Below, piece after piece: positions 1-6,106 of a stretch of DNA of 9,454 nucleotides (positions within the stretch are counted from its first letter, which is position 1; every line of letters starts with the position of its first letter). The notes beneath the pieces are model-generated. The model was not told the origin of the DNA, did no database searches, and was given only the letters and a program-made list of their open reading frames with translations. The translations under genes were made by a program, and so were the position numbers. The DNA comes from Oscillospiraceae bacterium (lineage in GTDB: Bacteria > Bacillota > Clostridia > Oscillospirales > Ruminococcaceae): NCBI GenBank assembly GCA_019413245.1, contig DXNX01000086.1:1-9454 (forward strand), written 5' to 3'.

Positions 1-764
1 TCATCATTTCGCCCGCCAAAAAGATGCGCACCGACCCCGATGGCCTGGCCTGGCAGCAGCTGCCGGAATTTTTGCCCCAGGCCAAGGAATTGGCGGCGCG
101 GCTGCAGGCCATGGACCCGGCGGCACTGCAGCGGCTGTGGAAATGCAACGACGCCATCGCCGCCCAGAACCAGCAGCGGCTGGCCCGGATGGACCTGGAA
201 AGGGGTCTCACCCCTGCCATTCTGGCCTACGAGGGCATCCAGTACCGGTATATGGCCCCCGAGGTATTCACCCAGGAGCAGCTGGACTATATCCAGCAGC
301 ATCTACGGATCTTGTCGGGGCTGTACGGCGTATTGCGTCCTCTGGACGGGGTGCAGCCCTACCGGCTGGAGATGCAGGCCAAGCTGGCGGGAGAAAAATT
401 CCGGGATCTGTACGGCTTTTGGGGCCAGCGCCTCGCTGCCAGCCTCTGCCGCGAGGCCGACTGCATCCTCAACCTGGCCTCCAAGGAATACAGCCTGGCG
501 GTATCCCGGCATCTGCCGGAACATGTACGGCTGGTGAACTGTCTGTTCGTGGAGGAAAAGGAAGGCCGTCTGGTGGAAAAAGGCACCCTGTGCAAGATGG
601 CCCGGGGCGAGATGGTGCGGTTCATGGCGGAAAAAGGCATCACGAAACCGGAAGAAATGCAGGCGTTCGATCGTCAGCAGTTCCGGTTCTCTGCCAGGCA
701 TTCGGACGAAAACACCTATGTGTTTTTGCGTGACCACGCTGCCGCCAAAAAGGCCAAAAGATAA
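1..764 (+). CDS. yaaA: YaaA-family peroxide stress protein, 5' end missing
   Basis: The reading frame is already open at the left edge: from base 3 it reads IISPAKKM, which matches the family's N-terminal motif (M-x-I-I-I-S-P-A-K). Only the first two or three residues lie outside the window, and the ATG at 24 is an internal methionine. The TAA stop is at 762-764. About 253 residues are visible, close to the roughly 255 usual for the family. Hallmarks are the LSGLYG...LRPLDG...PYRLEM block (bases 312-374), a NLASKEY motif in mid-protein, and a C-terminal FRFSARHSDENTYVFLRD segment. In E. coli YaaA lowers free intracellular iron during hydrogen peroxide stress; that role is carried over from the family. 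The protein is cytoplasmic, with no signal peptide or membrane segment. It has its own terminator and looks unrelated to the cobalamin genes downstream. The family assignment is firm; the physiological role in this organism is inferred. Confidence 0.93.
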   Translation, partial: IISPAKKMRTDPDGLAWQQLPEFLPQAKELAARLQAMDPAALQRLWKCNDAIAAQNQQRLARMDLERGLTPAILAYEGIQYRYMAPEVFTQEQLDYIQQHLRILSGLYGVLRPLDGVQPYRLEMQAKLAGEKFRDLYGFWGQRLAASLCREADCILNLASKEYSLAVSRHLPEHVRLVNCLFVEEKEGRLVEKGTLCKMARGEMVRFMAEKGITKPEEMQAFDRQQFRFSARHSDENTYVFLRDHAAAKKAKR

Positions 765-771
765 AAAACAG

Positions 772-811
772 GGCAGACAGGCCGCAAAACGGGCGGCAGG
801 CCTGCCTTTTT
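772..811 (+). terminator. Intrinsic terminator after yaaA
   Basis: Eight bases after the yaaA stop an interrupted hairpin forms. GGCAG (772-776) pairs with CTGCC (802-806), and GCCGC (781-785) pairs with GCGGC (793-797). A 4x4 internal loop separates the two helices and a seven-base apical loop closes the structure. A run of five T follows directly (807-811). This separates yaaA from the cobalamin operon. Confidence 0.75.
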
Positions 812-813
812 GC

Positions 814-842
814 TTGCCAAAGCGCCGGATTTATGGTACCGT
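814..842 (+). promoter_or_regulatory. Candidate sigma-A promoter for the cobalamin operon
   Basis: A possible -35 TTGCCA (814-819) and -10 TACCGT (837-842) are separated by exactly 17 bases, with an extended -10 TG at 834-835. Transcription would begin near 849, about a dozen bases before the 5' strand of riboswitch helix P1 (862), which is where a start is expected. The -10 matches the consensus at only three of six positions, so this is a position-supported guess. The -10 overlaps an imperfect palindrome centred on GGTACC (831-844), which could be chance or an operator. Confidence 0.4.
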
Positions 843-861
843 AATAACCACAAAGCAACAC

Positions 862-1027
862 AAGGTGCCCGGGGCAGAACAGCCGGCCGGGAGAATAGGG
901 AAGCAGGTGCAAGACCTGCGCGGGACCGCCGCCGTAACGGTTGAGTTCCGGCCCACTGATGCCACTGTGCCGCATGCATGGGAAGGCAGGGCCGCAACGA
1001 GGAAGCCGGAGCCGGAAGACCTGCCTT
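862..1027 (+). ncRNA. Cobalamin riboswitch aptamer
   Basis: The conserved blocks of the cobalamin riboswitch appear in order: AATAGGGAA (894-902), a GCAGGT/ACCTGC hairpin (903-908 with 914-919), CCGCCGCCGTAACGG (926-940), GCCACTG (961-967), GGGAAGGC (980-987), and the closing GCCGGAAGACCTGCC (1011-1025). Closing helix P1 can form between AAGGUG (862-867) and UGCCUU (1022-1027) through four Watson-Crick and two G-U pairs, and a P2 helix between CCCGG (868-872) and CCGGG (887-891). The family binds adenosylcobalamin or other cobalamins and normally turns off downstream genes when the ligand is plentiful. Here it lies upstream of a corrinoid-type importer and the cbi genes, exactly the expected regulon. 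Whether it prefers adenosyl- or methyl/hydroxo-cobalamin cannot be decided by eye, although the aptamer is long enough for the large class I form. Confidence 0.95.
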
Positions 1028-1038
1028 GCGTTTGAATA

Positions 1039-1080
1039 CTGCCTGTGCCGCCGGAACGAACCGCCGGCGGTGCGGGGCAG
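1039..1080 (+). promoter_or_regulatory. Candidate P13 regulatory hairpin of the riboswitch
   Basis: CCGCCGG (1048-1054) pairs with CCGGCGG (1064-1070) around a nine-base loop (1055-1063, AACGAACCG). G-U and G-C pairs extend it to an outer CTGCC (1039-1043) / GGCAG (1076-1080) helix. It lies 11 bases after P1, where cobalamin riboswitches usually carry the hairpin whose loop (L13) kisses aptamer loop L5. The loop sequence AACCG (1059-1063) is complementary to CGGUU at 938-942 in the L5 region. The stem is seen directly; the kissing role is inferred. Confidence 0.5.
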
Positions 1081-1164
1081 GGCCCGTGCAGCGGACGGAC
1101 GAAACGTTTGCGCGGTAAAACCATGGTACACCGTGTTTTGGCGTGCTTTGTTTTTGTGCGGGCC
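1081..1164 (+). promoter_or_regulatory. Possible antiterminator pairing with nested hairpin
   Basis: Bases 1081-1090 (GGCCCGTGCA) can pair continuously with 1155-1164 (TGTGCGGGCC), ten pairs including two G-U. The second strand overlaps the 5' arm of the leader terminator, so the two structures exclude each other. Between them lies another hairpin (about 1110-1146), built from AAAAC/GUUUU and AUGG/CCGU around a UACA loop with a further GCGCG/CGUGC helix at its base. This is a reasonable ON-state structure. I could not find how ligand binding would sequester 1081-1090, so the mechanism is unresolved. Confidence 0.35.
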
Positions 1165-1203
1165 TTTTCTGCTCTTTTGCCGGAAAAGGCCCGCTTCTTT
1201 TTT
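1158..1203 (+). terminator. Leader terminator of the cobalamin operon
   Basis: A perfect 12-pair stem, GCGGGCCTTTTC (1158-1169) with GAAAAGGCCCGC (1183-1194), has a 13-base loop and is followed by TTCTTTTTT (1195-1203). It ends 39 bases before the first start codon, which makes it the likely OFF-state output of the riboswitch: premature termination when cobalamin is bound. Confidence 0.85.
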
Positions 1204-1242
1204 GCGGTGTAAGGTCGGTTCAGACAAGAAAGGAACAGCTTT

Positions 1243-2292
1243 ATGAAAGCAAAGCACACCATCCGATGGGCCGCATTGGCCCTCTCCCTGACCGTACTGA
1301 CTGCCGGCTGTGCACCTGTTGCCTCCGAGAGCACACAGACGGTGGCCACGGCGGAAACCGCCGCCGACGGGCACTATCCCGTGACCATCACCAACTACAA
1401 TTATCTCGGGGACGAAGTAAGCTATACCTACGAAAAAGCCCCCGAGCGTGTGGTGGCCGTGTACCAGGGGTCCATCGAAACCATGATCGCCCTGGGGCTG
1501 GAAGACCGGGTCATTGCTTCCTATGGCCTGGACAACGAGGTCAAGCCCGAATGGCAGGACGGCTTTGCCGAAATGAACTACCGGGATGATGTGTTTGCCC
1601 CGGATAAGGAAACCATGACCCTGCTGCAGCCGGACATGATTTTGTCCTGGGGCTCTCTGTTCAGCGATAAGAATCTGGGGGATGTGGACAGCTGGAACAG
1701 CAAGGGCGTTGCTACCTATATCAACTCCAACACCCGCAGCGGCGGCCGCCCCCGCACCCTGGAAAATGAATATACGGACATTCTGAATCTGGGCCGCATT
1801 TTCAATGTGGAAGACCGGGCCGAAGCGCTGGTGGAAGATATGAAAGCCCGGATTTCGGATACCCTGGCAGCGACCCAGGGGCAGGAGGCACAGCGGGTGG
1901 CCGTGGTGGAGCCCATGGCCGGCAGCCTGAGCAACTATGATGCCGATTCCCTGGCCGGGGACATGGTCACGCAGCTGGGCGGGACCCTTGTGAAGCCGGA
2001 CGGCGGCGAGATGAGCAAGGAAGAGCTGGTCCAGAGCGACCCGGATGTGATTTTCGTAGTGTACATGGCATATTCCGGCGATGACCCGGAAACGGTAATA
2101 TCCCAGCAGCTGGCCGCTGTGACCGAAGACCCGGCCCTGGCCAGCCTGTCCGCGGTGCAGAACGGCCGGGTACTGCCGGTCATGCTGGGGGATATCTATG
2201 CCGCCGGCCCTCGCACGGCGGACGGTATCTCCACCATTGCGGCAGGCATGTATCCGGAGCTGCAAACCGCGGAAGCAGAGGCAGCCGCATGA
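1243..2292 (+). CDS. btuF: ABC importer solute-binding lipoprotein, probable corrinoid binding (BtuF-like)
   Basis: This 349-residue protein starts with a lipoprotein signal: a basic N-terminus (MKAKHTIRW), a hydrophobic stretch and the lipobox LTAGC, with the lipidated cysteine at residue 23. It should be anchored to the outer face of the membrane. The mature part has the class III periplasmic-binding-protein pattern (the FepB/BtuF family). An early segment around APERVVAVYQGSIETMIALG is followed by the LLQPDMILSWG segment, a long linking helix, and a C-terminal lobe containing SDPDVIFVV. A good ribosome binding site (AAAGGA, 1223-1228) lies eight bases before the ATG. The family carries cobalamin, haem or iron-siderophores. 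The cobalamin riboswitch directly upstream and the cbi genes downstream favour a corrinoid (cobalamin, cobinamide or another precursor). The exact substrate is inferred from context, and a cobalt or iron chelate cannot be excluded. The stop overlaps the permease start as ATGA. Confidence 0.85.
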   Translation: MKAKHTIRWAALALSLTVLTAGCAPVASESTQTVATAETAADGHYPVTITNYNYLGDEVSYTYEKAPERVVAVYQGSIETMIALGLEDRVIASYGLDNEVKPEWQDGFAEMNYRDDVFAPDKETMTLLQPDMILSWGSLFSDKNLGDVDSWNSKGVATYINSNTRSGGRPRTLENEYTDILNLGRIFNVEDRAEALVEDMKARISDTLAATQGQEAQRVAVVEPMAGSLSNYDADSLAGDMVTQLGGTLVKPDGGEMSKEELVQSDPDVIFVVYMAYSGDDPETVISQQLAAVTEDPALASLSAVQNGRVLPVMLGDIYAAGPRTADGISTIAAGMYPELQTAEAEAAA

Positions 2293-3392
2293 AAAACGGC
2301 ACAAACACCTGGACCGGCCGCTGGCTGCAAAGTCCGGCCGGAACCCTGACGGCAATAGTGGTATTGGCGGCGGGGCTGGTGCTCTCTCTGGTGCTGGCCG
2401 TCGCCTTCGGCACCACCCGGCTGCCGGTGGAGCAGGTGTACACGGTCATCCGGCAGGAACTGGGCCGGATCTTCCTGGGACAGCCCATCCCGGATGCCTG
2501 GGCACCCGGGACCCCCATTCACGATGTGGTCTGGCTCATCCGCCTGCCGCGCCTGGTTCTGGCTGCCACTGTGGGTACCTGCCTGTCACTGTGCGGCGTG
2601 GCCATGCAGGCAATCGTCAAAAACCCGCTGGCGGACCCGTATATTCTGGGCGTTTCCTCCGGGGCAAACCTGGGGGTCACGCTGGCGGTCCTGCTGGGCG
2701 TCGGTACGGCGTTCGGCGGCAACTCGGTGGGCCTGATGGCCTTTGCCGGGGCGCTGGGCATTTCCTTTGCGGTGGTGGCGCTGGCCAATGTGGGCGGACG
2801 CGCCACTTCGGTCAAGCTGCTGCTGGCGGGCAGTGCGCTGTCGGCGGTATGCGGGGCAGGGACGCAGTTCCTTTTGTACCTGAAGAACGCCGACCACGCC
2901 GCCACCGAGATCATGCGCTGGACCATGGGCAGCCTGGCCTCCGCCAACTGGCCCAACAACGGTGTGATGCTGGCGGTGGCGGCAGGGGGCACGGTGTTCT
3001 TTCTGACCCAGTGCCGCACCCTGAACCTGATGCTGCTGGGGGATGAAACCGCCGTGACCCTGGGCACCGACCTGCACCGGTACCGCATCCTATATCTGAT
3101 CGTCAGCTCCCTTATGGTCGGCTTTGCGGTATATTCCGCCGGGGCCATCGGATTTGTGGGGCTGGTGGTGCCCCATGTGGTGCGTCTGTTGTTTGGGACC
3201 GACCACCGCCGTATGGTGCCGCTGTGTGCCCTGGCCGGGGCGCTGTTCCTTGTGTGGGCGGATGTACTTTGCCGCACCATCCTGCCCGGCAACGAGATCC
3301 CCGTGGGCATCCTGACGTCCATGCTGGGCGCGCCGGTCTTTTTGTATCTGATGGTGCGCCACCATTACGGATTCGGAGGTGGCGACACATGA
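2289..3392 (+). CDS. btuC: ABC importer permease of the FecCD/BtuC family
   Basis: This 367-residue, strongly hydrophobic protein is of the usual length for the family and should have about ten membrane helices working as a homodimer. The first helix falls at roughly residues 19-40. The family signature NPLADPYILGVSSGA is at residues 112-126, and the conserved cytoplasmic-loop region with GAIGFVGLVVPH is at 285-296. That region is followed by GTDHRRMVP, which contributes to contact with the ATPase. The C-terminus keeps the family's EIPVGILTSMLGAPVFLYLM pattern. The start overlaps the stop of the lipoprotein gene (ATGA, 2289-2292), and its own stop overlaps the ATPase start in the same way, so the three subunits are probably translationally coupled. 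Substrate specificity cannot be read from the permease; corrinoid is inferred from the riboswitch context. Confidence 0.9.
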   Translation: MKNGTNTWTGRWLQSPAGTLTAIVVLAAGLVLSLVLAVAFGTTRLPVEQVYTVIRQELGRIFLGQPIPDAWAPGTPIHDVVWLIRLPRLVLAATVGTCLSLCGVAMQAIVKNPLADPYILGVSSGANLGVTLAVLLGVGTAFGGNSVGLMAFAGALGISFAVVALANVGGRATSVKLLLAGSALSAVCGAGTQFLLYLKNADHAATEIMRWTMGSLASANWPNNGVMLAVAAGGTVFFLTQCRTLNLMLLGDETAVTLGTDLHRYRILYLIVSSLMVGFAVYSAGAIGFVGLVVPHVVRLLFGTDHRRMVPLCALAGALFLVWADVLCRTILPGNEIPVGILTSMLGAPVFLYLMVRHHYGFGGGDT

Positions 3393-4168
3393 AGATTACG
3401 GTACAGCACCTGGAAAAATCGTTGGGCGGCAATCCGGTCCTGCGGGATGTGACCCTGGACGTGCCGGACAATAAGACCCTGGGCATTATCGGCCCCAACG
3501 GCAGCGGCAAATCCACCCTTTTGCGCTGTATCTGCCGCGTGCTGCAGCCGGACAAAGGCGCCGTTCTGCTGGACGGTCGCCCTCTGCACGAATACACGGT
3601 GCGCCAGTCAGCCCGGCGGATGTCCATGGTGGCCCAGCACAATTCCTATAACTTTGACTTCACCGTGCGGGACATTGTCCTCATGGGACGAAGCCCCCAC
3701 AAGCGGGCCTTTGAGCGGGATAACGCCGAGGATATGCGCATTGCGTCCGAATGCCTGGCCCGGGTAGGGCTGGCGGGATTTGAGGAACGAAGCTATACGG
3801 CGCTTTCGGGTGGGGAGCAGCAGCGGGTGATCCTGGCACGGGCCCTGGCCCAGCAGACGCCCTGCCTGCTGCTGGATGAGCCTACCAATCATCTGGACAT
3901 CCGCTACCAGCTGCAGCTGATGGAACTGGTACGCGGTCTGGAATGTACGGTTATGATTGCCGTGCACGACCTGAACCTGGCTGCCCTGTATTGCGATACC
4001 CTGGCTGTCATGCAGGATGGCTGCATTGTGGCAACGGGTACTCCACAGGAAGTGCTGACCCCGGACCTGATCCGCCGGGTGTACGGGGTGGAAGCCCGGG
4101 TATTGCCGGATGAAAATGGTGTGCCCTATATCCTTTTCCGCCCCGGATGTGGTACAATAACAAAATGA
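3389..4168 (+). CDS. btuD: ABC importer ATPase (BtuD/FecE-like)
   Basis: This 259-residue ATP-binding subunit contains all the catalytic elements: Walker A GPNGSGKST (residues 35-43), Q-loop Gln83, signature LSGGEQQR (139-146), Walker B LLLDEP (160-165) with catalytic Glu164, D-loop following NHLD (167-170), and H-loop His193. It should sit on the cytoplasmic face of the permease dimer and drive uptake. The ATG at 3389 has a strong site GGAGGT (3375-3380) eight bases upstream and overlaps the permease stop as ATGA. The frame is open further upstream, but only through the permease coding region. The last codons contain a possible promoter element, and a small hairpin follows the stop. Confidence 0.92.
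   Translation: MKITVQHLEKSLGGNPVLRDVTLDVPDNKTLGIIGPNGSGKSTLLRCICRVLQPDKGAVLLDGRPLHEYTVRQSARRMSMVAQHNSYNFDFTVRDIVLMGRSPHKRAFERDNAEDMRIASECLARVGLAGFEERSYTALSGGEQQRVILARALAQQTPCLLLDEPTNHLDIRYQLQLMELVRGLECTVMIAVHDLNLAALYCDTLAVMQDGCIVATGTPQEVLTPDLIRRVYGVEARVLPDENGVPYILFRPGCGTITK
4150..4158 (+). promoter_or_regulatory. Possible internal promoter (-10) before cbiK
   Basis: TGGTACAAT is a near-perfect extended -10 (TGnTACAAT, five of six core matches) at the very end of btuD, 51 bases before the cbiK start. No good -35 is seen 16-18 bases upstream (ATCCTT at 17), so it would depend on the extended -10. If active, it would let the cbi genes escape the riboswitch terminator. Confidence 0.3.
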
Positions 4169-4187
4169 CCCCGCCTGTACAGCGGGG
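4169..4187 (+). repeat. Intercistronic hairpin between btuD and cbiK
   Basis: CCCCGC (4169-4174) and GCGGGG (4182-4187) form a perfect six-pair stem around a seven-base loop, starting at the base after the btuD stop. There is no T-tract, so it is unlikely to terminate transcription. It may mark an mRNA processing or stability boundary between the transport and synthesis parts of the operon. Confidence 0.5.
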
Positions 4188-4208
4188 CTGACCAGGAGAA
4201 TACGAACC

Positions 4209-4976
4209 ATGCCAAAAACTTTGTTGTGCGTCAGCTTCGGCACCAGCGTGCCCGAAGCGCGCAGAAGCATCACGGCGGCGGAGACCGCCCTGCATCAAGC
4301 AGCCCCGGACCTGCCTTTTGTACGTGCCTTCACCAGTCCCACCATCCGCCGGATTCTGCAATCCCGGGGAGAAACGGTGCAAAGCCTGCCCCAGGCGCTG
4401 GAATCCCTGTCAGGGCAGGAGGTCATTGTGCAGCCTACCCACTTTCTGTATGGGCAGGAGTACGACAGTATCCGCCGCCAGGTAGAAGAATACCGGGACC
4501 GTCTGGCCTCTGTGACACTGGGCAAGCCTTTGCTGGCTGGTGTGGAGGATCTGCGTGTTTTGGCTGCCGCCATTGCTGCAGCCTGCCCGCCGGTGGCCGG
4601 GGAGGCGCTGCTTCTGATGGGGCACGGCACCGAACATTTTGCAGGTGTTGTGTATCCCGCCCTGCAGACGGTGTTTCATATGATGGGCCGCACTGATGTT
4701 TATGTGGCCACCGCCGAAGGCTGGCCCGCCCTGGAGGATGTGCTGCCCCAGCTGCTGGCGTCCGGCTTTGAGAAGGCACACCTGATGCCGCTGATGCTGG
4801 TGGCGGGGGACCATGCCTGCAACGATATGGCCGGGGATGACCCCGCAAGCTGGAAATCCCGCCTGCAGGCCAAGGGCCTGACCGTCCGCTGCACCTTGCA
4901 GGGGCTGGGCATGCTGCCGGCGGTGCAGGAACTCTACGCTGCTCATCTTCGGGAATTGCTGGAGCAGGTTTTATGA
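4209..4976 (+). CDS. cbiK: Sirohydrochlorin cobaltochelatase, CbiK type
   Basis: CbiK inserts Co2+ into sirohydrochlorin to give cobalt-sirohydrochlorin, the entry step of the anaerobic cobalamin pathway. The 255-residue protein is close to the length of the Salmonella enzyme and has two chelatase-like halves. The N-terminal half opens with the LCVSFGTS strand motif and contains QPTHFLYGQEYD (75-86). The C-terminal half carries the metal site: His139 in MGHGTEH, Glu170 in ATAEGWP, and His202 in GDHACNDMAGDD. These correspond to the catalytic His, Glu and His of characterised CbiK. No signal peptide is present, so it should be cytoplasmic, unlike the periplasmic CbiK variants of some sulfate reducers. 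AGGAG (4194-4198) lies ten bases before the ATG. Its stop overlaps the cbiD start (ATGA). The short CbiX type is excluded by length and by the Glu motif. Confidence 0.95.
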   Translation: MPKTLLCVSFGTSVPEARRSITAAETALHQAAPDLPFVRAFTSPTIRRILQSRGETVQSLPQALESLSGQEVIVQPTHFLYGQEYDSIRRQVEEYRDRLASVTLGKPLLAGVEDLRVLAAAIAAACPPVAGEALLLMGHGTEHFAGVVYPALQTVFHMMGRTDVYVATAEGWPALEDVLPQLLASGFEKAHLMPLMLVAGDHACNDMAGDDPASWKSRLQAKGLTVRCTLQGLGMLPAVQELYAAHLRELLEQVL

Positions 4977-6106
4977 GCTTTGAACACTATATCCGCAGCG
5001 GGCAGCGCCTGCTGCGCTGCGGTTACACCACCGGCACCTGCGCGGCGCTGGCAGCCCGGGGAGCGGCGGAACTGCTGCTTTCCGGTACGGCGCCCCGCAC
5101 TGTCTGCCTCACGACCCCCAAAGGCTGGCCGGTACAGGTATTGCCGCAGTTCTGCCGCATGGAAGGCGATGGTGCTGTCTGCGGCATCCAGAAAGATGCG
5201 GGGGACGATTGTGATATTACCGACGGCATGACCGTCGTGGCGGCGGTTTCCGGAACCGAAGCCTCCGGCATTCACATCGACGGCGGGGAAGGGGTGGGCC
5301 GGGTGACAAAGCCCGGCCTGGACCAGCCGGTGGGGGCAGCGGCCATCAACACGGTGCCCCGGCGCATGATTGCGCAAGCGGTGCAGGAGGTCTGCCGCCG
5401 CCTGGGCTATACCAGTGGCCTGAAAGTGGAGATCCGGATTCCCGGCGGGGCCGAAGCCGCCCGCAAGACCTTCAACCCCAAGCTGGGCGTGGAAGGCGGA
5501 CTCTCGGTGCTGGGGACCTCCGGTGTGGTGGAACCCATGAGCGAGCAGGCTTTGGTGGATACCCTGGCATTGGAGATCCGCCAGGCTGGCGCCCAGAGCC
5601 ACCGCCTGATCCTGACCCCCGGCAACTACGGCACCGATTTCCTGCATGCTCAGGGGCTGGACAAACTGGGCGTCCCGGTGGTCAAGTGTTCCAACTTCAT
5701 TGGTGACGCTCTGGATATGGCCGCTGCCGAAGGCTTCGAACAACTGTTGCTGGTGGGGCATATCGGCAAGCTGGTCAAGCTGGCAGGCGGCGTGATGAAC
5801 ACCCATTCTCGCTATGCGGACTGCCGCACCGAGCTGATTTGTGCCCATGCCGCTGTCTGCGGTGCCGGGCAGGCTCTTTGTGCCGCACTGTTGGCAGCTC
5901 CCACCACCGATGCCTGCCTGGAACTGCTTGACAAGGCCGGAATGCGGCAGGCCGTTCTGGAACGGCTGCTGACCGCCATTGCCGGGCATCTGCAGCGCCG
6001 GGCGGGGGATGATTGTCAGGCCGGCGCACTGCTGTTTTCCAACCAATATGGCCCCCTGGGCCTGACCGATACCGCAAAGGAGATTCTTGCACAGTGGAAA
6101 CAATAA
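4973..6106 (+). CDS. cbiD: Cobalt-precorrin-5B C1-methyltransferase, CbiD
   Basis: CbiD methylates C1 of cobalt-precorrin-5B using S-adenosylmethionine, after CbiG has opened the lactone and the C20 fragment has been lost. It is not related in fold to the other cobalamin methylases. The 377-residue length is typical. The family hallmark LRCGYTTGTCAA lies at residues 14-25. Other conserved segments are the GAAAINTVPRRMI region, the GTSGVVEPMSEQA motif in mid-protein, LTPGNYG, and the VLLVGHIGKLVK-like segment (here LLLVGHIGKLVKLAGG) with NTHSRYADCR following. The ATG at 4973 overlaps the cbiK stop, with GGAG (4961-4964) eight bases upstream. Its last 13 bases overlap the start of cbiL. Confidence 0.95.
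   Translation: MSFEHYIRSGQRLLRCGYTTGTCAALAARGAAELLLSGTAPRTVCLTTPKGWPVQVLPQFCRMEGDGAVCGIQKDAGDDCDITDGMTVVAAVSGTEASGIHIDGGEGVGRVTKPGLDQPVGAAAINTVPRRMIAQAVQEVCRRLGYTSGLKVEIRIPGGAEAARKTFNPKLGVEGGLSVLGTSGVVEPMSEQALVDTLALEIRQAGAQSHRLILTPGNYGTDFLHAQGLDKLGVPVVKCSNFIGDALDMAAAEGFEQLLLVGHIGKLVKLAGGVMNTHSRYADCRTELICAHAAVCGAGQALCAALLAAPTTDACLELLDKAGMRQAVLERLLTAIAGHLQRRAGDDCQAGALLFSNQYGPLGLTDTAKEILAQWKQ
6076..6082 (+). promoter_or_regulatory. Ribosome binding site that sets the cbiL start
   Basis: AAAGGAG inside the end of cbiD lies eleven bases before GTG 6094. It is the only strong site near the beginning of the CbiL homology, so it supports the GTG over the in-frame ATG at 6013. Confidence 0.65.

Noticed and set aside
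831..844. Palindrome around GGTACC as a transcription factor operator
   Set aside because: It is short, imperfect, and a single copy. Nothing else points to a protein regulator when a riboswitch is already present, so it is noted only within the promoter entry.
941..1246. Possible small protein (101 codons) in the leader, overlapping the btuF start
   Set aside because: It covers the conserved riboswitch core and terminator, has no ribosome binding site, and its composition is dictated by RNA structure.
640..2355. Long open frame on the minus strand, 571 codons
   Set aside because: It runs antisense across the yaaA end, the riboswitch and the lipoprotein gene, and its translation is low-complexity, rich in His, Arg and Gly, with no recognisable domain. 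It is a GC-rich shadow of real features.
4169..4187. The hairpin after btuD read as a transcription terminator
   Set aside because: The stem is only six pairs and there is no T-tract after it. It is followed directly by the cbiK ribosome binding site.
6013..6093. ATG 6013 as the start of cbiL
   Set aside because: The 27 added residues come from the end of cbiD in another frame. The CbiL homology and the AAAGGAG site point to GTG 6094.
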